Shown here: one piece after another, positions 1 to 8,195 of the stretch
How the letters are laid out: each line of letters starts with the position of its first letter
Numbering within the stretch: the first letter of the stretch is position 1
Program-made: the position numbers and the translations under genes
DNA from: Flavobacteriaceae bacterium PS02337
GTDB lineage: Bacteria; Bacteroidota; Bacteroidia; Flavobacteriales; Flavobacteriaceae
Assembly (NCBI GenBank): GCA_029959285.1
Contig: JASCOE010000019.1
Span: 1-64,000, forward strand
Reading direction: 5' to 3'
DNA: 64,000 nucleotides
Notes under the pieces: model-generated
The model's input: only the letters and a program-made list of their open reading frames with translations
The model's database searches: none
Told to the model about the DNA's origin: nothing

Positions 1-59
1 TCGTAACTTAATCGTACTGCTGATGATTTAAACTCAGCACTGTAAACTCGTTTTTTCAT
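1..59 (-). CDS. IS3-type transposase OrfA, 5' end only
   Basis: An ATG on the minus strand (bases 57-59) opens a frame that runs off the window edge and reads MKKRVYSAEFKSSAVRLSY. This is the start typical of HTH_Tnp_1 / IS3-family OrfA proteins (a basic first residue block, then YSxEFKxxAV), which bind the IS ends. Only 19 residues are visible, so the family is inferred from this motif. About 40-60 bases upstream of the ATG the neighbouring methylase frame loses its family similarity, which is the distance expected between an IS end and orfA. The call is good, but IS subgroup and OrfB cannot be seen. Confidence 0.7.
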   Translation of the reverse strand, partial: MKKRVYSAEFKSSAVRLSY

Positions 60-115
60 AATTCTAAGATATTTATTTTTATTTAAACAGTCTTAAAATT
101 TATGTCCCAGTAAAT
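1..115 (-). mobile_element. End of an IS3-like insertion sequence
   Basis: The segment carries the orfA start and the non-coding leader before it. Its inner edge falls somewhere between about 105 and 125, where the methylase protein stops matching its family after the motif HSGGV. The other IS end and the target duplication lie outside the window, so the terminal inverted repeat cannot be confirmed by pairing. Confidence 0.55.
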
Positions 116-1202
116 GTAGCAACTCCACACCTCCGCTGTGCAGAAAGATAGGCTGTTTACGTCCGTACTGGTCTGTGCTTTCGATAATCTCGTCAAAGAC
201 AGTACAGGCTGAATACATGACCCACGCATTTATCTTTCGATCGTCTTTGGCATCGATAGATAGGCAGAAATCTTTTTCGTTTTCGGTAAGTTCTTTTTTG
301 TTCTTGTTCTTCTGTAAGATCACCAGGTCACTTCCTACTTCGGTTCCGGCATGTTCGGTAAAGAGATTGTTGGGCAACCTGACCACAGATACAAGATTGT
401 TCTCTTTCATCAAGGCTTCCCGTATTGGCTGATTGGCAGGGCTGTCCAATACGCCCTGCGAGGTGATGAATGCCAGGATACCGCCATCACGAAGCATATC
501 GCTTCCCTTTAAGAAGAAATAGTTGTGAATGGCTTTTGCCGCCAATGCTTTTGCAGGATCATTCCCTCTTGTATAGGAAAGGTCAAAAACCGAAGCCGTA
601 CCAAAAGGAATATTACTGGTAACCAGATCATAGCTCTCTTTATCTGCTTCAGGTATGTCTTCAAAACCCCGGACGTGTGCATTCACATCAGGGTAGATAT
701 GTTTCAGAATTTTTCCAGTAAGCAGGTCTTTTTCATAAGCTGAAATATCACGTATAGTTCCAAAACTTTCTTTGAACCTTTCTATAAATGCTCCGGCTCC
801 GGCAGAAGGTTCCAGCATTTTATTGACGGTAATACCGTTTTCTTTCATTACATCTGCCAATGCTTTGATCAGTGGCGCAGGCGTGTAAAAAGCGGTAAGT
901 ACGGAGTTCCGCATACTATCTACATAGCGACGGTATTCTTTTTCGTCCGCGGAGTTTTCTCTTAAAAGCTGGTGCAATTCCTGTGTAGCTTCAAAGAACT
1001 GGTGGTCTGTTTTTCTCCAATTGTTGATGTCTATTTCGTCTGCTACAGGGTTCAAAACGAACTTTAGACCGCCAAATCCGCTGTATTGCATCATTAGCAG
1101 TCTTTCGCCCGACGTGGGTGTCCGTTTCTCCTTATCAAGTTTAAAAGCTGTTCTTAGGGCATAAATGTTCTGTTGGAGATGGAACTTTTTACTGAAGGCC
1201 AT
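93..1202 (-). pseudogene. ICE N6-DNA methylase/helicase, truncated after about 360 residues
   Basis: This is the N-terminal methylase part of the very large (about 1,800-2,000 aa) methylase-helicase protein carried by Bacteroidetes conjugative elements. The start MAFSKKFHLQQNIYAL is the family start, so Met at 1202 is preferred over the Met three codons upstream at 1211. The SAM-binding motif LEPSAGAGAF and the catalytic motif SNIPFG (an NPPY-type variant) are present. The frame ends after 369 aa. The last ten or so residues (ELLHLLGHKF) are unlike the family and come from the end of the inserted IS. The helicase part is missing from this copy. The first bases overlap the end of the DUF1896 gene, as in intact elements. 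It is probably non-functional, although the methylase fold itself may be nearly complete. Confidence 0.85.
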
Positions 1203-1626
1203 TTTCCTCAATCCAGATTGCGATGGTTCCGGTTATTTCAGTGTAGAGAAGGTCGTACTCTGTGGTATAGGCGAAATCATCGGTTAATTGGTAATTTGTG
1301 AAAACGGGTTCGCAAACAGGAGACATTTTCAAGGCAAATGGTCGCAGTTCCTCATCTGCCATGATGGTGTCGAACTCATTGCATACGGCTTGGAACACCG
1401 TATCAAATTTGGAGAAATGCAAGCCCTCAAAAAGTATGTAATTGGCTATTTCATCACATCTTTCAATAGGATTTCCCGATCGGAAAGCTCCCTCGTAAGC
1501 ATTAGCCGCCCATGAGGAACGCTGCTGTATAAACTTTGTGTCAAAGGCTTTTTCGGGAAAGCTGGTATTGAGTAATTCTTGTAGTCGTAACTTAAAATAC
1601 GAAAGGTCTTTTTGCTGTGTATCCAT
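1189..1626 (-). CDS. DUF1896 family protein of conjugative elements
   Basis: A 145-residue protein matching DUF1896, a family found almost only in Bacteroidetes integrative conjugative elements directly upstream of the large methylase-helicase gene. The start MDTQQKDLSYFKLRLQELL, the block SSWAANAYEGAFRSGNPIE and the acidic end IAIWIEENGLQ are typical. It is soluble, with no signal peptide or membrane segment. Its stop overlaps the methylase start by about 14 bases, so the two are translationally coupled. Its function is unknown; the constant neighbourhood suggests a role in element DNA processing, which is inference. Confidence 0.88.
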   Translation of the reverse strand: MDTQQKDLSYFKLRLQELLNTSFPEKAFDTKFIQQRSSWAANAYEGAFRSGNPIERCDEIANYILFEGLHFSKFDTVFQAVCNEFDTIMADEELRPFALKMSPVCEPVFTNYQLTDDFAYTTEYDLLYTEITGTIAIWIEENGLQ

Positions 1627-1789
1627 ACTATATTTTGTTTAGAATTTTGATGAAAACCTAAAATTATAGCAACAGATAAGCGCTTTTAAAAAAGTGGTAG
1701 TGTTTGGCTTTGAGAGGCAGGATTTGGCGTAAGGAAGTTAATGGCGAGGAATTTAATTTGTATTTTTACCAAAGTAAATTTTAAAAATT

Positions 1790-2602
1790 ATGAAAAACAT
1801 TTATTTCGTTTTGCTGTCAGCAATTCTTTTCCTTACAGGCTGCTCTAACGGATCACAAACAAACGACCCGATCCCGGAACACGAAACTTTTGAAGTTCAG
1901 TCCAAACAAATTGGTGAAAAAAGAACCATCAATGTATGGACACCAGAAGGTTACAAAACAAGTGTGGATTCTTTACCTGTAATGTATATGGCAGACGGTG
2001 GAATTAAAGAAGACTTTCCGCATATAGCCAACACACTGGCTAAACTTATTAAGGAGAAAAAAATAAAACCACTTATTCTTGTAGGTATTGAGAACACCGA
2101 GCGAAGAAGAGACTTGACAGGTTTTACCGAAGTAGAAAAAGACAAAGAAATTGCACCTGTCGTGGGAGGTTCGGAAAAATTCAGAGCCTTTATAAAAGAA
2201 GAGCTTTTCCCTGAAATTGACAAAAAATACAGAACTACAAGCGAAAAAAGTATCATTGGCGAATCTGCATCAGGGCTTTTTGTAATGGAAACTTTCTTCC
2301 TTACACCTGAAATGTTTGATAATTATATCGCTTTTGACCCTTCACTTTGGTGGAACAATCATTATTTGGTAAGAACAGCAAAAGAGCATTTAACAAAATT
2401 TCCTACTACGGAAAAACGAATTTGGTTTGCAGGCTCGAATGCAGCGGATGTTTCGCCTTATACGAAAGAGTTAGCCAGTATTTTTAAATCAGAAAATTAT
2501 CCAAACATCAAATGGAATTTTTCTGATGAACCTAAAGAAAAGCACAATACGATTTTCAGGGCAACAAAAGAAAAAGCAATCGTTTGGACTTTGAACAAAT
2601 AA
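1790..2602 (+). CDS. Lipoprotein esterase, alpha/beta hydrolase (esterase D type)
   Basis: A 270-residue secreted lipoprotein. The signal peptide ends in the lipobox LTGC with Cys18. The body matches the PF00756 putative-esterase fold used by siderophore esterases (IroE/Fes) and S-formylglutathione hydrolase relatives. The nucleophile elbow is GESASG with Ser159, an acidic residue is likely in the AFDPSLWW region, and a His near the C-terminus (KEKHNT) may complete the triad. It is the first gene of the plus-strand cargo and stands alone, 65 bases before the regulator gene. The substrate is unknown. Siderophore-ester hydrolysis is possible but not shown by the sequence. Confidence 0.8.
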   Translation: MKNIYFVLLSAILFLTGCSNGSQTNDPIPEHETFEVQSKQIGEKRTINVWTPEGYKTSVDSLPVMYMADGGIKEDFPHIANTLAKLIKEKKIKPLILVGIENTERRRDLTGFTEVEKDKEIAPVVGGSEKFRAFIKEELFPEIDKKYRTTSEKSIIGESASGLFVMETFFLTPEMFDNYIAFDPSLWWNNHYLVRTAKEHLTKFPTTEKRIWFAGSNAADVSPYTKELASIFKSENYPNIKWNFSDEPKEKHNTIFRATKEKAIVWTLNK

Positions 2603-2667
2603 GTAATGACACAACGGGATTTAGAAAAAAAAATATCTTTATTTTTTCAATTGGTACAGATTAAATT

Positions 2668-3231
2668 ATGACGACACTCTTTATTAAAAATATGGTTTGC
2701 AACCGCTGTATAATGGTGGTGCAGAATGAATTGGAAAAGCTGGAGCTGACACTTAAAAGCATAAAGCTCGGCGAGGTTAAGCTCGAAAATGACCTCACGT
2801 CATCGGACAAAACTAGATTGGAAAAAGTTCTCATACCGTTAGGTTTTGAGGTAATTGATGATAAAAAAAGTCGCATCATTGAAAAAATAAAGAACATTAT
2901 CATTGATCTGGTTCATTATCAGGACAGCGATAACAAAAACAACCTTTCTGATGTTCTGAGCAGCCAGCTACACCACGATTACAATTATCTTTCCAACCTG
3001 TTTTCAGAGGTAGAAGGTACAACTATAGAAAAATACTTTATTGCCCAAAAAATCGAAAAGGTCAAGGAATTGCTGGTGTATGACGAACTGTCGCTCAGTG
3101 AGATTGCCTTCCGGATGAACTATTCCAGCGTAGCATATCTAAGTAACCAATTCAAGAAAGTTACAGGACTGTCTCCGAGCCATTTCAAACAAATAAAGGA
3201 AGATAAAAGAAAACCGCTGGATAATTTGTAA
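2668..3231 (+). CDS. HMA-AraC fusion regulator, metal-responsive
   Basis: 187 residues in two parts. The first about 65 residues resemble a heavy-metal-associated (HMA) fold with FIKNMVCNRC, so Cys11 and Cys14 form a CxxC metal site. The C-terminal about 95 residues are an AraC-type double HTH, with LSEIAFRMNYSSVAYLSNQF and the following KKVTGLSPSHFKQ being the classic second-HTH signature. Proteins of this layout are common next to copper P-type ATPases in Bacteroidetes. It lies upstream of a methyltransferase and copA on the same strand, so the likely role is a sensor that controls this cargo. Metal identity (Cu(I) likely) is inferred from context. Confidence 0.85.
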   Translation: MTTLFIKNMVCNRCIMVVQNELEKLELTLKSIKLGEVKLENDLTSSDKTRLEKVLIPLGFEVIDDKKSRIIEKIKNIIIDLVHYQDSDNKNNLSDVLSSQLHHDYNYLSNLFSEVEGTTIEKYFIAQKIEKVKELLVYDELSLSEIAFRMNYSSVAYLSNQFKKVTGLSPSHFKQIKEDKRKPLDNL

Positions 3232-3291
3232 ATCTTACAGCAATAATATGGTTGATGAATTTCTTTAATTTTACAATTTAGAATATAGAAA

Positions 3292-3912
3292 ATGAGCGAT
3301 ATAGATAGAAAAAATCATTGGGAAACGGTTTACGAAACAAAAAACCCCGATCAAGTAAGCTGGACACAGGAAATTCCCAAAACTTCCTTGGATTTTATTC
3401 ATTCGTTTGAAGTGGATAAAACAGCCCGCATTATTGATATTGGCGGTGGCGACAGCAAATTAGTTGATTACTTGCTTGACAACGGATTTGAAAATATAAC
3501 CGTTTTAGACATTTCTGCAAATGCACTTGAAAAAGCGAAAAAACGGTTGGGCGATAAGGCCGAAAATGTAAAATGGGTCGTTAGCGACATTACCGAATTT
3601 GAACCCAATACAACTTTTGATATTTGGCACGACAGAGCGACATTTCATTTCTTGACCACTAAAGAACAGGTGTCAAAATATCTTGACATTGCAAGAAGAA
3701 ATGTGCGTGGTTATATGACCATCGGTACGTTTTCTAAAAACGGACCGACAAAATGCAGTGGGCTTGACATCAAACAATATGACGAGGAAACTTTGACCGC
3801 TGAACTTAAAAACGGTTTTGATAAGTTGAAGTGTATTACGGAAGACCATACAACACCATTCAATACAACCCAGAACTTTCTGTTTTGTAGCTTTAAACGG
3901 CAGGTGGATTAA
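3292..3912 (+). CDS. Class I SAM-dependent methyltransferase
   Basis: 206 residues. Motif I is IIDIGGGDSKLVDYLL, motif II/post-I is ITVLDISANALEKAKKRL, and the substrate side contains WHDRATFHFLT. The N-terminus NHWETVYETKNPDQVSW is typical of a small bacterial family related to TPMT/TehB-like and METTL-type enzymes. It is a single-domain cytosolic protein. The gene sits 60 bases after the HMA-AraC regulator and 97 bases before copA. The substrate is unknown. A link to metal or metalloid detoxification by methylation is suggested only by location. Confidence 0.82.
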   Translation: MSDIDRKNHWETVYETKNPDQVSWTQEIPKTSLDFIHSFEVDKTARIIDIGGGDSKLVDYLLDNGFENITVLDISANALEKAKKRLGDKAENVKWVVSDITEFEPNTTFDIWHDRATFHFLTTKEQVSKYLDIARRNVRGYMTIGTFSKNGPTKCSGLDIKQYDEETLTAELKNGFDKLKCITEDHTTPFNTTQNFLFCSFKRQVD

Positions 3913-4009
3913 ATGAAACAATAAATCTTACAAATCAATTCCAAAAAATCACAATAGCAGCCGCTGTTATAATTGCCAATTTTGTAATGTAAATTAATGC
4001 AAACGAAAT

Positions 4010-6229
4010 ATGGCAACAAATAATAAAAATACAATTACGCAGACCTTTCCAGTTTTGGGAATGACCTGTGCTTCCTGTGCCGGAAGTGCCGAAAGCATTG
4101 TTCAGCACCAGGAAGGCGTTGTCGGTGCTTCTGTAAACTTTGCTACGGGCAACCTGACTGTTGAGTACCAGCCCGACATAATCGACGCGGATAAATTGCA
4201 GAAAGCGGTAAAGGACGGTGGCTACGACCTGTTGGTTGAAGACGAAAGCATACAGCAGGAAACCTTAGAAACCATACACGCTGAAAAGTTCAAAAAGCTA
4301 AAAACCAAAACCACGTGGGCAATAATCCTTTCGTTACCCGTTGTAGTAATCGGGATGTTCTTTATGGATATGCCTTACGGCAATGAGATTATGCTCGCAT
4401 TTTCCACACCTGTAGTGTTATGGCTGGGAAGGGATTTTTTTGTGAACGCATGGAGACAGGCAAAGCACCGCTCTGCCAACATGGACACGCTGGTCGCATT
4501 AAGTACAGGGATTGCCTATCTGTTCAGCGTATTCAACATGCTGTTTCCTGAATTTTGGCATCAGAGAGGACTACACGCCCACGTATATTTCGAAGCGGCT
4601 GCCGTAATCATCGCATTCATTCTTTTGGGTAAATTGTTGGAAGAAAAAGCCAAAGGCAATACGTCATCGGCCATTAAGAAGCTGATGGGATTACAGCCAA
4701 AAAACGTGACCGTAATATTAGCGGACGGTACTGAGCAACAGACCCCGATTGAAAACGTAAACTCGGGCGATATCATACTGGTAAAACCAGGCGAAAAAAT
4801 AGCGGTGGACGGTTTGGTTACGTCTGGGAACTCGTATGTAGACGAAAGTATGCTGAGCGGTGAGCCTGTTCCGGTACTGAAAAGTGAAAATGAAAAGGTG
4901 TTTGCAGGTACTATTAACCAGAAGGGAAGCTTCCGGTTCAAGGCCGTAAAAGTAGGCAAAGAAACAATGCTCGCCCAAATCATCAAAATGGTGCAAGATG
5001 CTCAGGGTAGCAAAGCACCTGTACAAAAACTGGTAGATAAGATTGCAGGCATTTTTGTCCCGGTTGTCATGAGCATCGCTTTTCTTACTTTCCTTTTATG
5101 GTTGCTTTTGGGCGGTGAAAACGGTGTGGTACAGGGACTGCTGGCTGCGGTTACGGTATTGGTTATCGCATGTCCGTGTGCACTGGGTCTGGCAACACCT
5201 ACGGCAATAATGGTAGGCGTTGGCAAAGGTGCTGAAAATGGCATTTTGATCAAGGATGCAGAAAGCCTTGAATTGGCCAAGAAAGTAAATGCCATTATAC
5301 TGGACAAAACGGGAACCATTACGGAAGGCCGACCTGAAGTAACGGACATCCTGTGGCAGGACAATGACGATACTGTTAAAAATATTTTGTTGAGCATCGA
5401 AAAGCAATCTGAACACCCCTTGGCAGAAGCCATAGTAAAGCATTTGGCAGGAACCACGGCCACAACGCTGTCGATGTTTGAAAGTATTACGGGCAAAGGA
5501 GCGAAAGCCGATCATAATAATGAAACTTATTTTGTAGGAAACAGAAAGCTTCTTTTTGAAAACAAAATCAATATTTCGGAACAACTGCAAAAGCGAGCAG
5601 ATGAATGGAGCAAACAGTCCAAAACGGTAATTTGGTTTGCAAACAGCAAACAGGCTCTTTCTGTAATTGCCATTTCTGATAAGATTAAGGAAACTTCGGT
5701 ACAGGCAATCAAAGAAATGCAGGAAATGGGCATCGACCTCTATATGCTGACGGGAGATAATGAAACGACCGCAAAGGCCATTGCTAAAGAGACAGGCATA
5801 AAGCACTACAGAGCGGAAGTATTGCCTCAGCACAAAGCCGATTTCGTAAAAGAATTACAGCAGAAAGGCAAAACCGTCGCTATGGTCGGGGACGGTATCA
5901 ATGACAGTACAGCACTGGCAACCGCAGATGTAAGTATCGCTATGGGCAAAGGCTCAGACATCGCAATGGATGTCGCCAAAATGACCATTATTTCATCTGA
6001 TTTGACCAAAATTCCACAAGCAATACGTTTATCAAAGCAGACCGTTGCTACCATCAAGCAGAACCTGTTCTGGGCATTTATCTACAATTTGATCGGTATT
6101 CCGGTCGCAGCGGGGATTTTATATCCTATCAATGGGTTTCTTTTAAACCCGATGATAGCAGGTGCAGCAATGGCATTGAGCAGTGTAAGCGTAGTGAGCA
6201 ACAGTTTACGTTTAAAATGGAAAAAATAA
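4010..6229 (+). CDS. copA: Copper-exporting P1B-type ATPase
   Basis: 739 residues, the usual length for CopA with one HMA domain. The N-terminal metal site is GMTCASC (Cys20, Cys23). Other marks are LSGEPVPVLKS in the actuator region, the membrane motif C388-P-C390, the phosphorylation site DKTGT with Asp432, and the ATP-binding hinge MVGDGINDS. The last motif has Ser where most members have Ala. CPC with the C-terminal membrane segment MIAGAAMALSSVSVVSNSLRL is the P1B-1 signature for Cu(I)/Ag(I). It exports cytosolic Cu(I) to the periplasm. It is followed by the VIT and HMA chaperone genes, forming a metal cassette. Confidence 0.95.
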   Translation: MATNNKNTITQTFPVLGMTCASCAGSAESIVQHQEGVVGASVNFATGNLTVEYQPDIIDADKLQKAVKDGGYDLLVEDESIQQETLETIHAEKFKKLKTKTTWAIILSLPVVVIGMFFMDMPYGNEIMLAFSTPVVLWLGRDFFVNAWRQAKHRSANMDTLVALSTGIAYLFSVFNMLFPEFWHQRGLHAHVYFEAAAVIIAFILLGKLLEEKAKGNTSSAIKKLMGLQPKNVTVILADGTEQQTPIENVNSGDIILVKPGEKIAVDGLVTSGNSYVDESMLSGEPVPVLKSENEKVFAGTINQKGSFRFKAVKVGKETMLAQIIKMVQDAQGSKAPVQKLVDKIAGIFVPVVMSIAFLTFLLWLLLGGENGVVQGLLAAVTVLVIACPCALGLATPTAIMVGVGKGAENGILIKDAESLELAKKVNAIILDKTGTITEGRPEVTDILWQDNDDTVKNILLSIEKQSEHPLAEAIVKHLAGTTATTLSMFESITGKGAKADHNNETYFVGNRKLLFENKINISEQLQKRADEWSKQSKTVIWFANSKQALSVIAISDKIKETSVQAIKEMQEMGIDLYMLTGDNETTAKAIAKETGIKHYRAEVLPQHKADFVKELQQKGKTVAMVGDGINDSTALATADVSIAMGKGSDIAMDVAKMTIISSDLTKIPQAIRLSKQTVATIKQNLFWAFIYNLIGIPVAAGILYPINGFLLNPMIAGAAMALSSVSVVSNSLRLKWKK

Positions 6230-6314
6230 GGAATCCCAATAGATTTTTGTCGTGATTACAGATACATTTATACACAAACAGTATTAATTATAAAACAGAT
6301 GGAGCAGTTAAATT

Positions 6315-7013
6315 ATGAAAACACATACTCTTGAAAAACATTACGTTAATCGTATAGGATGGTTACGTGCCGCTGTTCTAGGTGCAAATGATGGACTGCT
6401 TTCCACAACCAGTATCGTCATAGGTGTTGCGGCAGCCGATCCCAGCAGGTATTCAATTGTTCTGGCTGCTTTGGCGGGTACAATAGCAGGTGCCATGTCA
6501 ATGGCTGCCGGAGAGTACGTTTCCGTAAGTTCCCAATCTGACACCGAGCAGGCCGACCTGATGAGGGAAAAAAAAGAATTACAGGATATGCCCGAATTGG
6601 AACTTCAGGAACTTGCTGAAATATATCAGAAAAGAGGTGTTACAAAGGAAACTTCATTACTGGTTGCAAAGGAGCTGACCGCCTACAACGCTTTGGATGC
6701 TCATGCAAAAGATGAGCTCGGTATCAGTGATATCACCGTGGCAAAACCGCTACTGGCTTCAGTAGCCTCCTTTCTATCTTTTATTTCCGGTGCGGCACTG
6801 CCTTTGTTGGTTGCCATTTTTGCTCCTGAAAAATCAATGGTAGAGTTTCAGTACGGAGCTACTATTATCTTCCTGATCATTCTTGGTGCCATTGCTGCAA
6901 AAACGGGCGGTTCAAGTATTGTGAAAGGAATGATAAGGATAGCGTTCTGGGGAACCGTTGCTATGGCCGTTTCAGCCTTAGTGGGACATCTTTTCGGAAT
7001 AAACATAAGTTGA
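6315..7013 (+). CDS. VIT1/CCC1 family metal transporter
   Basis: 232 residues with the family start HYVNRIGWLRAAVLGANDGLL, then the GAMSMAAGEYVSVSSQSD block, a cytoplasmic helical hairpin (about 80-140, rich in Glu and Lys, with paired carboxylates expected to bind Fe or Mn) and three further membrane helices. Family members move Fe(II) or Mn(II) out of the cytosol. The gene lies 85 bases after copA on the same strand. In this cargo it probably adds iron or manganese export to copper export. The substrate is not decided by sequence. Confidence 0.88.
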   Translation: MKTHTLEKHYVNRIGWLRAAVLGANDGLLSTTSIVIGVAAADPSRYSIVLAALAGTIAGAMSMAAGEYVSVSSQSDTEQADLMREKKELQDMPELELQELAEIYQKRGVTKETSLLVAKELTAYNALDAHAKDELGISDITVAKPLLASVASFLSFISGAALPLLVAIFAPEKSMVEFQYGATIIFLIILGAIAAKTGGSSIVKGMIRIAFWGTVAMAVSALVGHLFGINIS

Positions 7014-7066
7014 TTTGAGTATATACATTACAATCAAATATCAATTAACAATTAAAATTAAAAAAA

Positions 7067-7285
7067 ATGGAAAATAAAGAATTAAAATTCAAGACAAATC
7101 TTAACTGCGGTGGTTGTGTATCAAAGGTACAGTCTGACCTGGATAACGCCAGCGGAGTTTGTGAGTGGAACGTGGATACGGACAATTCGGATAAAATCCT
7201 TACTGTAAAGTCCGAAGGTATTACAGAAGATCAGGTGATCGCAATTGTCAATAAGAAAGGTTTTAAAGCAGAACCGATCGCATAA
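7067..7285 (+). CDS. Small HMA-domain metal chaperone (CopZ-like)
   Basis: 72 residues forming a single heavy-metal-associated domain with a beta-alpha-beta-beta-alpha-beta pattern. The metal loop is LNCGGCVSKV, a CxxC variant with two Gly, and the end KKGFKAEPI fits the family. It is cytosolic. It follows copA and the VIT gene and is the expected Cu(I) donor to the ATPase. Its start codon follows an A-rich leader without a Shine-Dalgarno sequence, as usual for this phylum. A Cys/His-rich frame follows directly and is described separately. Confidence 0.85.
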   Translation: MENKELKFKTNLNCGGCVSKVQSDLDNASGVCEWNVDTDNSDKILTVKSEGITEDQVIAIVNKKGFKAEPIA

Positions 7286-7289
7286 CAGA

Positions 7290-7439
7290 TTAAAAAGCAT
7301 CGCAGCCTGTGGTTTTACACAAAAATACTGCTGCGATGTTCTGTTTAAGGTGCATACCGCTGATTTTACGGTGAACGTTGCAGAAGGTGAGCAAGTGCAG
7401 GGAAGCAAACCTCACGACCATAGCGGGCATCAGCATTAA
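7290..7439 (+). pseudogene. Cys/His-rich tail, possible gene remnant
   Basis: After the HMA stop, another frame reads about 48 codons with a sensible composition: KYCCDVLFKVHTADFTVNV, then an acidic stretch, then the ending KPHDHSGHQH. A CC pair followed by a His-rich end looks like a metal-binding tail. No convincing start codon lies in this frame outside the HMA gene; the only ATG (7245) is inside it, out of frame. It could be the detached C-terminus of a once longer HMA protein after a frameshift, or a remnant of a separate small protein. Evidence is composition only. Confidence 0.35.
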
Positions 7440-7472
7440 AATAATTTGTGTTATCTTACCGTCATTAATTCC

Positions 7473-7487
7473 GTTGCGTAATGCAAC
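7473..7487. promoter_or_regulatory. Palindrome GTTGC-N5-GCAAC upstream of DUF6428 gene
   Basis: A perfect 5-base inverted repeat with a 5-base centre (gtaat), 41 bases before the first DUF6428 start. It is a candidate operator. It is not the same sequence as the ATCG..CGAT palindrome upstream of arsR, although it shares the string cgtaat. The regulator is unknown. Confidence 0.4.
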
Positions 7488-7527
7488 CAGGTAAAGGCTC
7501 TTAAATAGCATAAAAAGTATTACAACA

Positions 7528-7992
7528 ATGAAGCTTTCAGAAATCAAGAAAATATTACCGTTATTGGATAATGTTGAATTCCAGCTGGAGAATGGTACAT
7601 CAGTGCCGGAGAATTTCCACGTTACAGAAATAGGCGTTATTACAAAACTATTTATTGACTGTGCAAAAACGATTAGGTATGAAAAAGTTGTCAGCTTTCA
7701 ATTATGGAGTGCAGATGACTACGATCATCGCTTAAAACCTGAAAAATTATTGAGCATTATCAATTTGGCCGAAGAAAAACTAAGCATTGAAGATGCATAC
7801 ATAGAAGTTGAATATCAGAACGAGACAATCGGGAAATACGATTTGGACTATAACGGTCAAAAATTTGTGTTGAAAAACAAAGCTACTGCATGCGTTGCCC
7901 GGAAAGCCTGCAATATTCCCTCCGCTAAACAAAAACCACAATTATCTTCAGCAGATAACAGTTGTGGCTCTCCTGATTCGGAATGTTGTTGA
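7528..7992 (+). CDS. DUF6428 protein with Cys-rich C-terminus (copy 1)
   Basis: 154 residues, soluble, with the DUF6428 pattern: LDNVEFQLENGT near residue 14, FHVTEIGVITK near 30, and IEVEYQNETIGKYDLDYNG near 92. The tail carries six cysteines (TACVARKAC, then CGSPDSECC). A close paralogue of the same length lies at 9484-9948 in the arsenic operon, and the conserved FIDC adds another shared Cys. DUF6428 genes in Bacteroidetes are often next to arsR and acr3. Binding of As(III) or a soft metal by the tail is an inference; no function is established. Confidence 0.8.
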   Translation: MKLSEIKKILPLLDNVEFQLENGTSVPENFHVTEIGVITKLFIDCAKTIRYEKVVSFQLWSADDYDHRLKPEKLLSIINLAEEKLSIEDAYIEVEYQNETIGKYDLDYNGQKFVLKNKATACVARKACNIPSAKQKPQLSSADNSCGSPDSECC

Positions 7993-8060
7993 AGTCAGAA
8001 ACACTTAGTTAAAGATGGTAGCTTTAGATATAATCGGTAACTAGCCAAAGATTTAATTTG

Positions 8061-8068
8061 TAACTTTG
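8061..8068 (+). promoter_or_regulatory. Promoter -7 element TAACTTTG
   Basis: An exact match to the Bacteroidetes -7 consensus TAnnTTTG, 128 bases before the lgt start. No good -33 TTTG was found at the usual distance, so the call rests on the -7 element and on the hairpin leader that follows it. Confidence 0.4.
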
Positions 8069-8092
8069 TTAATAACTTGAAAGGGTAAGGAT

Positions 8093-8133
8093 GAGTACAC
8101 TCTAATTAAAAATATAGGTTGTACTCTTTTTTT
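8093..8133 (+). terminator. Hairpin plus T-run in the lgt leader (terminator or attenuator)
   Basis: Arms GAGTACA (8093-8099) and TGTACTC (8120-8126) pair perfectly and are followed by seven T. The element lies between a TAnnTTTG promoter match and lgt, so it could attenuate lgt transcription or end a short transcript. A four-codon frame ATG AGT ACA CTC TAA overlaps the left arm. The loop is long (20 bases), which weakens the hairpin. Confidence 0.45.
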
Positions 8134-8195
8134 ATGGTTCTAACGAAGAGCAATTTTAAATAAGCTGCAGTTGTTGCAATAGATAAACTTAACAA

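Noticed and set aside
5096-5833. A 245-codon open frame on the minus strand inside copA
   Set aside because: It lies fully antisense to a strongly supported P-type ATPase gene, has a Cys/Phe/Arg-rich composition with no family similarity, and is explained by codon structure of copA.
7245-7289. ATG at 7245 as start of a 64-residue protein
   Set aside because: It lies inside the HMA chaperone gene in another frame and yields a basic, unstructured beginning. Only the part after 7290 has a plausible composition.
8093-8133. Riboswitch upstream of lgt
   Set aside because: Only a single 7-base stem with a T-run is visible and no known riboswitch core. Terminator or attenuator is the simplest reading.
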